A stretch of DNA of 64,000 nt from Clostridium punense (GTDB taxonomy: Bacteria; Bacillota; Clostridia; Clostridiales; Clostridiaceae), in assembly GCF_017874425.1 (NCBI RefSeq), contig NZ_JAGGLL010000004.1, forward strand, positions 124,001-188,000, given 5' to 3'. The position numbers and the translations under genes were made by a program. This document shows, piece by piece, positions 34,519 through 44,453 of the stretch. The stretch's first letter is position 1. Each line of letters starts with the position of its first letter. Below the pieces are notes generated by a model that made no database searches, was not told the DNA's origin, and saw nothing but the letters and a program-made list of their open reading frames with translations.

Positions 34519-36258
34519 ATGAAATCAAAAAAGTGGCTTAGCTCATTGCTAGTTGCAACTATGGTTGGTACATCTGCTTTTGCATTTGTAGGCTGTAAGG
34601 ATAAGAACCCAGAACCAGCACAAAACCCAGGTACAGATGCACCAAAACCTTCTGAAACAGTAAAAAAGGATGCAGATCAATTCTTGAAATTAGTTTTTAT
34701 TGAACCAAGTACATTAGACCCAAATGAGGCTTCAGATGTGGACTCCTTTACAATAATCAACGCAACACAAGAAGGTCTAGCAAGAGTTAAAGTTGTAAAT
34801 GATGAAGATAAAATGGAACCAGCTGGAGCAAAAAGCTGGGAAGTTTCTCCAGATGGTTTGGTTTGGACTTTCCATTTAAGAGAAAATAATAAATGGAGTG
34901 ATGGAGTGCCAGTTACAGCACAGCATTATGTAGATTCATTCTTAAGATTGCTTGATAAAGATAAAGCTTTCCCATATGCATACTTTGTTTATGAAATAAA
35001 AGGTGCCAAAGCATTTAATGAAGGCACAGGAAAGAAAGAGGATGTTGGAGTTGTTGCTAAAGATGATAAGACTTTACAAATAACTCTTGACAGACCTACT
35101 CCTTATTTTGAAAAGAAATTAAACTTTACAGCTTTCTTCCCAATCAGACTTGATGTTATCCAAAAAGGTGGAGAAAACTGGAATACAGATCATACAAAAC
35201 AAGTTTATTGTGGACCATATAAAATTAAAGATTGGGTAAGAAATAACAGTATTTCCTTTGAAAAGAACACAGATTATTGGGACGCTCAAAATGTTTATAT
35301 TCAAAGGGTAGAGATGAATGATATACAAGAATTCTCAACTCAAGCACAATTATTTGAATCAAAAGAACTAGACGTTACTGGCGCAAGACAAGAATATATC
35401 GAGAAGTGGACAGAAAAAGCTAAAAAGGGTGAGTTCGTTGCCGGTGTAGGTGATACAGCATCATCGAACTATGTAGGCTTTAACAATGAGGGTGGACCAA
35501 GTGGAATAATGAACAATAAAAAGGTAAGATTAGCTTTCTCAATGGCATTTGATAGGGAAGAATATCTAAAAACATTACTTGGAAGATATACTCCTGCTTA
35601 TGGATGGATTCCAAAGGCTTTACATTCCAATAAAGATATGTATAGAACAGTGACAAAAGAGCCATTAAAAGATATGGCAACTGATTATGTTAATAAACCA
35701 GAAAAGATACAAGCTTTACTTAAAGAAGGACTTAAGGAGTTAGGAAAGGATACTAGTGACTTAAAAAATATAAAAGTTAAGTTTGTAACTTACGGAGATA
35801 CTGCAGCTTCTAAACAATCTCAAGAGTGGTGGGAGCAACAATTCGAAAAGAATTTGGGAATAGATCTTCAAATGGAAGTTCTAGGAAACTACACTCTTTG
35901 GAAACAAGCTGTAGATGACATGAAGTTTGATATTATAACTTATGGTTGGGTTGGAGACTTTGATGATCCAATTAACTTCCTAGATATGTGGGTATCAAAC
36001 AGTGGAAACAATGGACTTAAGTTTAAAAATGAAGAGTTTGATAAGCTTGTAAATGATCTTGACAAGGAAGTAGATCCTGCTAAGAGATTAAAAGCATATC
36101 AAAGAATGGAAGAAATATTAGTTAAGGAAGATGCAGCTTTTGCTCCACTTTATTATGGAGACACAAGAAGATTCTTACAAAACTATGTTAAAGATTTCAT
36201 GTATCCTAAGTTTGGACCAACTTATGAGTGGAGATGGGCTTACACAGAGGGCAGATAG
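34519..36258 (+). CDS. oppA: Oligopeptide-binding lipoprotein (OppA)
   Basis: 579 aa. Signal peptide MKSKKWLSSLLVATMVGTSA then lipobox F-V-G-C with lipidated Cys26, a Pro/Lys-rich linker, then an SBP_bac_5 fold: FIEPSTLDPNEASDVDSF, NKWSDGVPVTAQHYVDSF, YCGPYKIKDWVRNNSISFEK and MKFDIITYGWVGDFDDP. Binds peptides outside the membrane for OppBCDF. First gene of the operon; a hairpin at 36269-36300 separates it from oppB. Confidence 0.96.
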   Translation: MKSKKWLSSLLVATMVGTSAFAFVGCKDKNPEPAQNPGTDAPKPSETVKKDADQFLKLVFIEPSTLDPNEASDVDSFTIINATQEGLARVKVVNDEDKMEPAGAKSWEVSPDGLVWTFHLRENNKWSDGVPVTAQHYVDSFLRLLDKDKAFPYAYFVYEIKGAKAFNEGTGKKEDVGVVAKDDKTLQITLDRPTPYFEKKLNFTAFFPIRLDVIQKGGENWNTDHTKQVYCGPYKIKDWVRNNSISFEKNTDYWDAQNVYIQRVEMNDIQEFSTQAQLFESKELDVTGARQEYIEKWTEKAKKGEFVAGVGDTASSNYVGFNNEGGPSGIMNNKKVRLAFSMAFDREEYLKTLLGRYTPAYGWIPKALHSNKDMYRTVTKEPLKDMATDYVNKPEKIQALLKEGLKELGKDTSDLKNIKVKFVTYGDTAASKQSQEWWEQQFEKNLGIDLQMEVLGNYTLWKQAVDDMKFDIITYGWVGDFDDPINFLDMWVSNSGNNGLKFKNEEFDKLVNDLDKEVDPAKRLKAYQRMEEILVKEDAAFAPLYYGDTRRFLQNYVKDFMYPKFGPTYEWRWAYTEGR

Positions 36259-36268
36259 CAGTAACAAT

Positions 36269-36303
36269 ATGCACATGGATTCATTTTGAACCATGTGCAT
36301 TAT
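36269..36303 (+). terminator. Partial terminator or mRNA-stabilising hairpin between oppA and oppB
   Basis: Perfect 10-base arms ATGCACATGG (36269-36278) and CCATGTGCAT (36291-36300), 12-base loop, only TATT after. The weak tail suggests read-through, giving more oppA than transporter mRNA. Confidence 0.7.
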
Positions 36304-36385
36304 TTAAAAACTATGAAATGATAAAACTAGTTTAATCTTATATCAAAACAAGTATTTTATTATTAATAAAGAAGGAGGAAGTTTC

Positions 36386-37342
36386 ATGATTAGATATACC
36401 ATTAGAAGATTTGCAGAAATGGTATTGACACTTTTTATAATAGCTTCTGCTACATTCTTTTTGTTAGAAGCAGTACCGGGGGATCCACTTACCCCAAAGG
36501 TACAAAAGTTACCACCAAACATTAAAGCAGCAATGTATGAAAAATATGGTCTTGATAAGCCAGTAGGTGAGAGATACATTAAAACAATGACAGGAATAAT
36601 GAAGGGTGATTTTGGACAATCCGTTATTTATCCTGGACAAACCATGGCAAGTATAATTAAACAAAAACTTCCAGTTTCTGCAAGGTTAGGAATACAGCAA
36701 ATGGTAGTAGGACTAAGCCTTGGAGTATTATTAGGAATTTTAGCAGCCATGAGAAGGGGGACCTGGGTTGACTATTCAATTATAACCACTGCAATACTTT
36801 TAATTTCAATCCCATCATTTGTTTTTGCATTGGGCCTTCAAAAGGTTTTTGCTGGAAATCTTGGTTGGTTCCCAGTAATTGGGTGGCCAAAAGGAAAAGA
36901 CTTATGGTTTGGAGGATGGAAATATACAGTTCTTCCAACGTTATCAGGATGCTTTGGTTATATAGCAGGATACTCAAGACTTTTAAAAACTTCTATGTTA
37001 GATGTTATTAACCAAGATTATATTTTAACTGCAAAATCTAAGGGGTTATCAAGTAAAAGCATTATATTTAAGCACATATTAAGAAACTCACTTATTCCAA
37101 TAGTAACAAATCTTCCATTAACAATTGCTATGTGTATAACAGGATCCTTCTTTATTGAGAGAGTATTTTCAATACCAGGACTTGGGTTATATTACATTGG
37201 AGCAGTAAGTGGCCAAGATCTATCGATACTAATGGGTGAAACTATACTACTTACTTCGATATATGTAGTGTGTTTATTTGTTACAGACTTATTATATCCA
37301 ATAGTAGACCCAAGAATAAGAATAACCGGTGGAAAGAAATAA
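36386..37342 (+). CDS. oppB: Oligopeptide ABC permease (OppB)
   Basis: 318 aa, six membrane segments. N-terminal MIRYTIRRFAEMVLTLFIIA, GDPLTPK, DYILTAKSKGLSSKSIIFKH (EAA loop that contacts the ATPases) and the C-terminal LLYPIVDPRIR are typical of OppB/DppB. AAGGAGGA site before ATG. Confidence 0.96.
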   Translation: MIRYTIRRFAEMVLTLFIIASATFFLLEAVPGDPLTPKVQKLPPNIKAAMYEKYGLDKPVGERYIKTMTGIMKGDFGQSVIYPGQTMASIIKQKLPVSARLGIQQMVVGLSLGVLLGILAAMRRGTWVDYSIITTAILLISIPSFVFALGLQKVFAGNLGWFPVIGWPKGKDLWFGGWKYTVLPTLSGCFGYIAGYSRLLKTSMLDVINQDYILTAKSKGLSSKSIIFKHILRNSLIPIVTNLPLTIAMCITGSFFIERVFSIPGLGLYYIGAVSGQDLSILMGETILLTSIYVVCLFVTDLLYPIVDPRIRITGGKK

Positions 37343-37357
37343 AGGAGGGAGCTTACA

Positions 37358-38275
37358 ATGGAAGAGTTAAAAAGAGAAGAGTTTCATGTTATCGGCTGCG
37401 ATGATGCCGATGCAGACATAATAAATAGACCAAATATAACTTACTTCCAAGATGCGTGGAGAAGGCTTAAGAAAAACCCAGTAGCAATGGCATCTTTAGG
37501 ATTATTGATTTTTTTAACCATTATGGTTATAGTAGGCCCTTATATTAGTGGTAAAGAATATCTAGTAGTGGATCCAAGTAAAAAGAATTTATCACCCTCC
37601 AGTGAATATTGGTTTGGAACTGACTTATTAGGTAGAGATTTATTCTCTAGGATTTGGCTCGGTGGAAGAATATCTATAGCCATTGGAATTATTGCTACAT
37701 CAATACAAATAATTATTGGATGTTTCTATGGTGGAATAATGGCATACTTCGGGGGCTGGGTAGATGAAGTTATGATGAGAGTCATAGAAGTAATCACAAG
37801 TGTACCTGATTTACTATTAACTATTCTTATGATGGTAGTTTTGGGTAATAGTATTCCTACATTAATCATTGCATTAACCATTACTGCTTGGTGTGGAACT
37901 GCCAGAATGATTAGAGGACAGTTGATGCAGCTTAGAGAAAGTGAATATGTACTTGCAGCTCAAGTTCTTGGAGCATCACCTACTAGAGTTATAGTTAAAC
38001 ATTTAATTCCAAATACCATTGGAATACTTATATTAAATATTGCTTCAAGTATACCTGGATATATCTTTGGTGAAGCATCTTTAAGCTTCTTAGGAATAGG
38101 TCTTCAACCTCCAAATACCAGCTGGGGTGTATTAATATCCTATGGACAACAAGCTATGGAGTTTTACCCTTATCAGTTAGTATTCCCTTGTGTAGCACTT
38201 TGTTTAACTGTTTTAGCCTTTAACTTGCTTGGAGATGGTTTAAGAGACGCACTAGATCCAAGACTTCGTCAATAA
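37358..38275 (+). CDS. oppC: Oligopeptide ABC permease (OppC)
   Basis: 305 aa. DAWRRLKKNPVAMASLGLL, HxxGTDxxGRDxxSR-type motif YWFGTDLLGRDLFSR, EAA loop SEYVLAAQVLGASPTRVIVK, GEASLSFLGIGLQPPNTSWG and GDGLRDALDPRLR are all OppC/DppC signatures. 16 bases after oppB with AAAGGAGGG. Confidence 0.96.
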   Translation: MEELKREEFHVIGCDDADADIINRPNITYFQDAWRRLKKNPVAMASLGLLIFLTIMVIVGPYISGKEYLVVDPSKKNLSPSSEYWFGTDLLGRDLFSRIWLGGRISIAIGIIATSIQIIIGCFYGGIMAYFGGWVDEVMMRVIEVITSVPDLLLTILMMVVLGNSIPTLIIALTITAWCGTARMIRGQLMQLRESEYVLAAQVLGASPTRVIVKHLIPNTIGILILNIASSIPGYIFGEASLSFLGIGLQPPNTSWGVLISYGQQAMEFYPYQLVFPCVALCLTVLAFNLLGDGLRDALDPRLRQ

Positions 38276-38290
38276 TAGGAGGAATGAACT

Positions 38291-39310
38291 ATGGAAAAAC
38301 AATTAGTAGTAAATAATTTAAAAGTATCATATCATACCTATGCTGGTGAAGTACAATCTGTTAGAGGTATGTCCTTTGATGTAAACAAGGGAGAGTGTAT
38401 AGCTATAGTTGGAGAATCTGGTTGCGGTAAAACAGTTACGTCTAAAGCCATAATGGGACTTATTCAATCTCCTCCAGGGGAAGTAAAAAAAGGTAGCGAA
38501 ATAATGTTCAACGGCAAAAATTTATTAGACTATACAGAAAAGCAGTGGGAAGAGTTTAGAGGTGGAGAATGCAGCATGATTTTTCAAGATGCCTTGACTG
38601 CTCTAAATCCTACCATGAAGGTTGGGAAGCAAATTGCGGAAAACTTAATTGCTCATAGAGGAATGAAAAAGGATGAGGCTATAAACGAAGCGATAAAAAT
38701 GCTGGATCTAGTTGGCATTCCAAATGCAGATAAAAGAGTTCATCAATATCCTCACCAGTTTTCTGGAGGAATGAGACAAAGAGTTATGATTGCCATAGCT
38801 TTAGCTTGTAATCCGAGCATACTTATTGCAGATGAGCCAACCACAGCTTTAGATGTAACAATTCAAGCTCAAATTATTGATATAATAAAAAATCTCCAAC
38901 AGAAAATGGGAACTTCAGTTATACTTATTACTCATGATTTAGGGGTAGTAGCTGATCTTGCTAATAGAATATTCGTTATGTATGCGGGCAAGTTAGTTGA
39001 GAAGGGAACCTTTGAAGAGATATTCTATAGTCCCAAACATCCTTACACTTGGGCGCTTTTAAAAGCAGTTCCAAGACTTGATAATGATGAAAAAGAACAG
39101 TTAGTTTCAATTCATGGAACACCACCTGACTTAATAGCACCTCCAAAGGGGTGTGGCTTTGCACAAAGATGCCAATACTGTATGCAGGTTTGCTTGACTA
39201 AAGAACCACCAACTTTCAAGTTTGGAGAAGAACATGAAGCAGCATGTTGGCTTCATCATTCAATGGCTCCAAAGTTAGACTTACCTTTTGAAGTAGGGGG
39301 TGCTCTATAA
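38291..39310 (+). CDS. oppD: Oligopeptide ABC ATPase (OppD)
   Basis: 339 aa. Walker A GESGCGKT, signature FSGGMRQRV, Walker [14 protein letters not shown], switch His ITHD, and the C-terminal oligopeptide/dipeptide domain with a Cys cluster ([15 protein letters not shown]) that in this family can hold an iron-sulfur cluster. Overlaps oppF by one base (TAATG). Confidence 0.96.
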   Translation: MEKQLVVNNLKVSYHTYAGEVQSVRGMSFDVNKGECIAIVGESGCGKTVTSKAIMGLIQSPPGEVKKGSEIMFNGKNLLDYTEKQWEEFRGGECSMIFQDALTALNPTMKVGKQIAENLIAHRGMKKDEAINEAIKMLDLVGIPNADKRVHQYPHQFSGGMRQRVMIAIALACNPSILIADEPTTALDVTIQAQIIDIIKNLQQKMGTSVILITHDLGVVADLANRIFVMYAGKLVEKGTFEEIFYSPKHPYTWALLKAVPRLDNDEKEQLVSIHGTPPDLIAPPKGCGFAQRCQYCMQVCLTKEPPTFKFGEEHEAACWLHHSMAPKLDLPFEVGGAL

Positions 39311-40278
39311 TGGACAAAAACAATAATCCAGTAGTAATGGAAGTGAAAAATCTAAAAAAATATTTCAAGATTGGTAAAAAAGGAATATTGAAAGCTGTTG
39401 ATGATGTAAGCTTTATTATAAGAGAGGGAGAAACCTTAGGATTAGTTGGAGAATCAGGCTGTGGCAAAACTACCTGTGGCAGAACAGCTATAGGAATGTA
39501 TGCAAAAACTGAAGGATCTGTAATATATAAGGGGAAAGATGTTCATACCTTATCAGGAAAAGAAAAAAGAGTTTTTTCTAAAGAAGTTCAGACGATTTTC
39601 CAGGACCCTTATGCGTCACTAAATCCTAGAATGACCGTTGGTGATATTATTGCAGAAGGTATTGATATACATGGTCTTGCAAAGAATACAAAAGAAAGAA
39701 CAGAAAAGATTAATGATTTATTGAAACTAGTAGGACTTAATAAGGAGCATGCAAACAGATTCGTTCACGAATTCTCTGGTGGTCAAAGGCAAAGAATAGG
39801 AATAGCAAGAGCCCTTGCTGTTGAGCCAAAGTTTATAATGTGTGATGAACCAATTTCAGCTCTTGATGTATCTATACAAGCACAAATTGTAAATCTTCTT
39901 ATGAACTTACAAAAGGAGATGGGATTAACTTATTTATTTATAGCCCACGACCTTTCAATGGTTAAGCATATTTCAGATAGAGTTGCAGTTATGTATCTTG
40001 GAGTAATGGCTGAACTTACAGAAAGTAAAGAGCTCTATAAAAACCCATTACATCCATATACTCAAGCACTTTTGTCTGCAATACCAATTCCTGATCCTTA
40101 TGTAGAAAGAGCAAGACAAAGAATTATGCTTGAAGGGGATGTACCAAGTCCAATAAATCCTCCAGCAGGATGCAGATTTAAAAAGAGATGCAAATATGCT
40201 ACACCAAGGTGTGCAGAAGAAATGCCATTACTTAAGGAAGTTGGGCCAAATCACTTTGTAGCATGTCACTTATATTAA
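39310..40278 (+). CDS. oppF: Oligopeptide ABC ATPase (OppF)
   Basis: 322 aa. Walker [25 protein letters not shown], signature FSGGQRQRI, Walker B IMCDEPISALDVS, switch IAHDLSMV and C-terminal Cys cluster GCRFKKRCKYATPRC. Second ATPase of the importer. Confidence 0.96.
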   Translation: MDKNNNPVVMEVKNLKKYFKIGKKGILKAVDDVSFIIREGETLGLVGESGCGKTTCGRTAIGMYAKTEGSVIYKGKDVHTLSGKEKRVFSKEVQTIFQDPYASLNPRMTVGDIIAEGIDIHGLAKNTKERTEKINDLLKLVGLNKEHANRFVHEFSGGQRQRIGIARALAVEPKFIMCDEPISALDVSIQAQIVNLLMNLQKEMGLTYLFIAHDLSMVKHISDRVAVMYLGVMAELTESKELYKNPLHPYTQALLSAIPIPDPYVERARQRIMLEGDVPSPINPPAGCRFKKRCKYATPRCAEEMPLLKEVGPNHFVACHLY

Positions 40279-40338
40279 GACTAATTATGTTATAGGGACT
40301 TCAGTAAGTATATAAATTTGTGATAGGAAGGTAATGCA

Positions 40339-40689
40339 ATGGATAAAATTATAGATCTTATGAAGGATATAATTAAATCACTTACAGCAGGGGTAATTGC
40401 ATCAATTATACTAATGGTTATATCAGGATTGTTTAGTGTTTTGGTTAATGAGAGAAATTTAGCCGTTACTTTGGACAGTGTAAAAAATACTTTATTCATT
40501 ATTGGCGGACTAGGATTGTTTGTATGCGCAGGCTTTATAGCTAAAAGAGATGCTAGAAGACCCTTGGAAAACAAAAAAGGATGGAAAGAACAATTTAAAG
40601 TAATCCACTTTATCAATGTACTTGGGATTATTGATATTACAATTTTATTTGCTGGAATAATACTTGATAAAGTAATATTTTACTTATAA
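40339..40689 (+). CDS. Small membrane protein downstream of opp
   Basis: 116 aa with three hydrophobic segments (about residues 14-35, 52-70, 92-113); the hydrophilic loop contains AKRDARRPLENKKGWKEQFK. No known family recognised. AGGAAGG ribosome site; 60 bases after oppF and before the terminator at 40713, so it may be part of the opp transcript. Confidence 0.7.
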   Translation: MDKIIDLMKDIIKSLTAGVIASIILMVISGLFSVLVNERNLAVTLDSVKNTLFIIGGLGLFVCAGFIAKRDARRPLENKKGWKEQFKVIHFINVLGIIDITILFAGIILDKVIFYL

Positions 40690-40712
40690 AAGCTATTAAA
40701 GTGGTTGACTAA

Positions 40713-40752
40713 AATACCCTAGGACTTAGGAATAATTCTTAGGGTATTATTA
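40713..40752 (+). terminator. Terminator after the opp operon
   Basis: AATACCCTA (40713-40721) pairs with TAGGGTATT (40740-40748), with a T-rich tail (TATTATTATG). Confidence 0.8.
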
Positions 40753-41108
40753 TGTTTAGATAGGTATTTATATCTTAATATATTTATATCTTTATAAGAA
40801 GATGTAGTAATCATGCGGGTTCTAGACTACCATAAATTTAAGCTTGTATTTTTCGATTTAAAGTTTGGGGTTAAGTTGTTCCTTGGAAGAATAGTCTACT
40901 GAAAATAAGTTGCTAAGAAAAATTATATTAACTTTTTAAGCCAATACAATTTAATTAAGGAAATTTATGCCTATTTTCGAGATATTAAAAATAATGAAAT
41001 AAATTTAAATAGTTTAAAAACAAAGTAAAAATATTTACTTTATTTGACTATATTGATATACTAGAGAAGTTGATAAGCTTTACATCAACTTATTAGGAGG
41101 TAATATTG
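40753..41108. other. Intergenic region before the PepT-like gene
   Basis: About 350 AT-rich bases without a gene. A TTGACT/TATACT pair (about 41045 and 41058) is too close for a promoter. Nothing else seen. Confidence 0.4.
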
Positions 41109-42221
41109 ATGATAAATAAAGAAAGAGTTACTAATGAATTTTTAAAGTATGTACAAATTGATAGCCCAACTAAGAAAGAAGGCAATTTTGCAAAGTTTAT
41201 TTCAGAAGAACTTAAAGCTTTAGGATTAGAAGTTTACATAGATGGTGCTGGTGAGAAAGTAGGTTCTGATACAGGAAATGTTATTGCAAAACTTAATGGA
41301 TCTAAAGATGTACAACCTATACTATTTAGCTGTCACATGGATACGGTTTCACCAGGGGAAGGAATTAAACCTATAATAAAAGATGAAGTTATTTATAGTG
41401 ATGGAACTACAATTCTAGGTGGAGATGATAAGGCAGGGATTGCTGCAATTTTAGAAGCTATTAGAGTAGTAAAAGAAAATAACATAGAACATGGTCCAAT
41501 TGAAATAGTGTTTAGTATTTTTGAAGAAGGAGGACTTTTTGGAGCTAAAAATCTTGAATATGATAAAATTGCTTCAAAAATTGCTTTTGTTTTAGATAGC
41601 GGCGGAGAAATAGGAGAAATTGTAATCAAAGGACCAGCTCAAGATAAAATTGATGTTAAAATTATTGGAAGACCTGCCCATGCTGGTGTTGCACCAGAAG
41701 AAGGAATAAGTGCTATTCAAGTAGCAGCTTCTGCTATAAATAGAATGAACCTTTTAAGGATTGACGAGGAAACAACTGCTAATATAGGTATGATTAATGG
41801 AGGACAGGCAACTAACATAGTATGTCCTGAAATTATTGTTAATGCTGAGGCAAGAAGCTTAAGTAGTGAAAAGCTAGATAAACAAACAGCTCATATGGTA
41901 CAATGTTTTGAAGAGGCAGCTAATGAGTTTGATGCTAAGGTGGAAATAACTACTGAGAGAATGTATGGACCTTTCGTAGTAAGTGAGAATGATGAGGTAG
42001 TAGCTCTTGTGAAGAAAGCTTGCACAAATATGGGAGTACCAACAGCAGTTAAATCAACTGGTGGCGGAAGTGACACTAATGTGCTAAATGGAAATGGAAT
42101 TAAAGCTGTGAACTTAGCTATTGGAGAAAGAAAGCCACATACTTTAGAAGAACACTTGAAAATTGAGGATCTTGTAAAGGCTTCTAATTTAGTAGTTGAG
42201 ATAATAAAAGCAGTTGAATAA
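41109..42221 (+). CDS. PepT-like M20 peptidase
   Basis: 370 aa. Metal-site motifs SCHMDTVSPGEG, LGGDDKAGIAAILEA, FEEGGLFGAKNL and DSGGEIGE, then a dimerisation domain, then STGGGSDTNVLNGNG. This is the tripeptidase T-like M20B group, a shorter relative of PepT. ATG 41109 is chosen over the TTG just before it; AGGAGG is 8 bases upstream. Hydrolyses peptides imported by Opp, presumably. Confidence 0.93.
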   Translation: MINKERVTNEFLKYVQIDSPTKKEGNFAKFISEELKALGLEVYIDGAGEKVGSDTGNVIAKLNGSKDVQPILFSCHMDTVSPGEGIKPIIKDEVIYSDGTTILGGDDKAGIAAILEAIRVVKENNIEHGPIEIVFSIFEEGGLFGAKNLEYDKIASKIAFVLDSGGEIGEIVIKGPAQDKIDVKIIGRPAHAGVAPEEGISAIQVAASAINRMNLLRIDEETTANIGMINGGQATNIVCPEIIVNAEARSLSSEKLDKQTAHMVQCFEEAANEFDAKVEITTERMYGPFVVSENDEVVALVKKACTNMGVPTAVKSTGGGSDTNVLNGNGIKAVNLAIGERKPHTLEEHLKIEDLVKASNLVVEIIKAVE

Positions 42222-42275
42222 AGATAAAATATTATTAGTGGATGGTGCTAGAGCATAAAGTCCCTAATTAATATG

Positions 42276-42322
42276 AAAACCATGGAAAATAGGGGATAAT
42301 TCCTATTCTTCATGGTTTTATT
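42276..42322 (+). terminator. Terminator after the PepT-like gene
   Basis: AAAACCATG (42276-42284) pairs with CATGGTTTT (42311-42319), with an inner AATAGG/CCTATT stem and T-rich tail. Confidence 0.85.
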
Positions 42323-42492
42323 AAATTATTCAATAATTCTTGAATTAGGTGTAATACCTGAAATTGTATAAATATATTTAGAGTATCTAATATTTCTAGT
42401 CACGAAATAGTTTGTCATATTATCTAGAAAGTGGTAATATAATAGTGTAGTAAAGTTCAGAATGATTGCTTAATATCAAAGGGGGAAATATC

Positions 42493-43491
42493 ATGTTATT
42501 AAATCAATTAACACAAGCTTTTGGAGTTAGTGGATATGAAAGAGAAATAAGAGAAGTTATTAAGGAGACAGTAAAGAATTATGTAGATGAAATAACTGTA
42601 GATCCACTTGGAAATCTTATAGTTTTTAAAAAAGGAAATGGGGAAAATAAGAAAAAGATAATGGCAGCTGCTCATATGGATGAGATTGGATTCCAAGTTA
42701 TAAAGGTTGATGACAAGGGATTAATAAAAGTAAGAGCCTTAGGAGGAATTCCAGTTCCTGCAACAGTTATGAACAGAGTGCAATTTAGAAATGGAACAAT
42801 AGGTATAGTTTCTAGCACTGTAAAAATTGAGGATATAAAAAATGACATAAAAAAATTATATATAGATATAGGAGCTCAATCTAAGGAAGAGGCATTAAAA
42901 TATGTAAAAGTTGGAGATGTAGCTTGCTATGTTGGTGAATATTTAGAGCTTAAAGACAATAATGTAACTGGTAAGGCACTAGATGATAGAATAGGTTGCT
43001 ACATTATGATTGAGGCACTAAAGAAAATTGAGCAAACATACAATGATTTATATTTTGTATTTACAGTTCAAGAAGAAGTAGGGCTTAGAGGTGCTACTGT
43101 AGCAGCAGAGAGAATAAATCCAGACTTAGGAATAGCTCTTGACGTTACTGTTGCTAACGACTATCCAAATGCTGCAGAGGTTAGCAATACCTTAGGAGGC
43201 GGAACTGCTATAAAGGTATCAGATGGTTCTGTAATATGCAACGAGTATTTAGTTGAAGAAATGGTGAAATGTTGTGAAGAAAATAATATAAAATATCAGC
43301 TAGATGTAATTGATGGAGGCGGTACTGATGCTGGAGCTATCAATAGATCTAACTTTGGGGTAAGAGCAGCAGGAATATCAGTTGCTACAAGATATGTTCA
43401 TGGACCAAATTGCTTTGTTAATATGAAGGATACTGAAGGATCTATAGAGCTTCTAAGTAAGTATGTAAATAGGGAGTTCAAATTTGAATAA
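42493..43491 (+). CDS. M42 family aminopeptidase
   Basis: 332 aa, tetrahedral aminopeptidase family (also annotated glutamyl aminopeptidase or endoglucanase M). AAHMDEIGF (His61 and Asp), KALDDRIGCYIM, VQEEVGLRGATVAAE, GIALDVTVAND and DGGGTDAGAINRS supply the two-metal site. ATG 42493 follows AAAGGGGGA; the nine codons before it are not used. Degrades peptides in the cytoplasm. Confidence 0.94.
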   Translation: MLLNQLTQAFGVSGYEREIREVIKETVKNYVDEITVDPLGNLIVFKKGNGENKKKIMAAAHMDEIGFQVIKVDDKGLIKVRALGGIPVPATVMNRVQFRNGTIGIVSSTVKIEDIKNDIKKLYIDIGAQSKEEALKYVKVGDVACYVGEYLELKDNNVTGKALDDRIGCYIMIEALKKIEQTYNDLYFVFTVQEEVGLRGATVAAERINPDLGIALDVTVANDYPNAAEVSNTLGGGTAIKVSDGSVICNEYLVEEMVKCCEENNIKYQLDVIDGGGTDAGAINRSNFGVRAAGISVATRYVHGPNCFVNMKDTEGSIELLSKYVNREFKFE

Positions 43492-43592
43492 AATAATATA
43501 AAAGAGTACAAGGACTAAGTGGGTATTATAACAACTTTGTGAACTATGGAAAATAGTTAAAAATCCTCAAAATCAATCCGGTGTAACATGTA

Positions 43593-43633
43593 AAAATAGA
43601 AGTTAAGGTAAACTTAACTTCTATTTTATTTTT
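43593..43633 (+). terminator. Terminator after the M42 gene
   Basis: Perfect 15-base arms, AAAATAGAAGTTAAG (43593-43607) and its complement (43613-43627), 5-base loop, T-rich tail. Confidence 0.93.
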
Positions 43634-43817
43634 GTGGAAAAATTATGAGATTTAGTCATAACTATAAAACGAGTTTAATATTATTATAGTATAGAAAAGG
43701 ATTGCATTAAATCATTAGGTTAAAAGTAAGGACTAAGATACTTTTATTATATACTTAGAGTGTTTTTGGTTTTATAACAATGCAAACGAAAGCATAAATT
43801 AAAACAGTAAAATTACG

Positions 43818-43864
43818 AAGGAATAAATGCCCTTAAATTAATGGGTGTTTACTCCTTTTTTATT
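43818..43864 (+). terminator. Orphan terminator-like hairpin
   Basis: AAGGA-TAAATGCCC against GGGTGTTTA-TCCTT (43818-43857), then T-rich. No annotated gene lies between this and the preceding terminator, so it could close a small RNA or untranslated transcript from about 43650-43818. Confidence 0.6.
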
Positions 43865-43927
43865 TTTTATAATTATAATTCAAATTTATCGTTCATAAAC
43901 AATATAACTTATAGCTAGGAGGATTTT

Positions 43928-44428
43928 ATGAAAAAGGACTACTACTTAAATTTATTAAATGAAAGATTTCAGAAGCACTTTCAAATAAAGAATAACCAAT
44001 TGATTATGGGAAAAACCTTTGATATTTATGCTAAATATAGTGAAGTTACAGGTAGAACCTTTGTAACACAGAAGGATATTATAGATAAGTTTGAGGTAAA
44101 TGAGCATTGTTTTATTAAAGTTTTAGATGGTGTGAATTTAGAGACTATACATGGATTTACAGAGTTTTTAAAACAATTAACAGTAAGTTTTGTAAAACCT
44201 CACAGAGAACATAGAAGTACAAACCTAACTGGAGTCATAGTAAGTGAGAAACCTATAACTAAGGATATTGAAATTTTTGTAACTAAGTTTAAATACAGTA
44301 GGTACTATAAACTTTATTTACAAGGCTATAGTGATGTTAGGCTAGTAGTTGTAGATTTACACAATAAAACTACAATAACGAATAGAAAAGGAGAGGATGT
44401 TAAAAAGGTGTATCTACCTACACCTTAA
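43928..44428 (+). CDS. Hypothetical protein upstream of cstA
   Basis: 166 aa, mixed alpha/beta, no signal or membrane segment. N-terminal YYLNLLNERFQKHFQIKNNQ and central FVKPHREHRSTNLTGVIVSE, DIEIFVTKFKYSRYYKLYLQ, then RLVVVDLHNKT. I do not recognise a family. Excellent TAGGAGG site. It is only 25 bases before cstA and must be co-transcribed with it, so it could modulate that carrier. Confidence 0.7.
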   Translation: MKKDYYLNLLNERFQKHFQIKNNQLIMGKTFDIYAKYSEVTGRTFVTQKDIIDKFEVNEHCFIKVLDGVNLETIHGFTEFLKQLTVSFVKPHREHRSTNLTGVIVSEKPITKDIEIFVTKFKYSRYYKLYLQGYSDVRLVVVDLHNKTTITNRKGEDVKKVYLPTP

Positions 44429-44453
44429 TATAATTTTATAAGGAGGCAATTAT

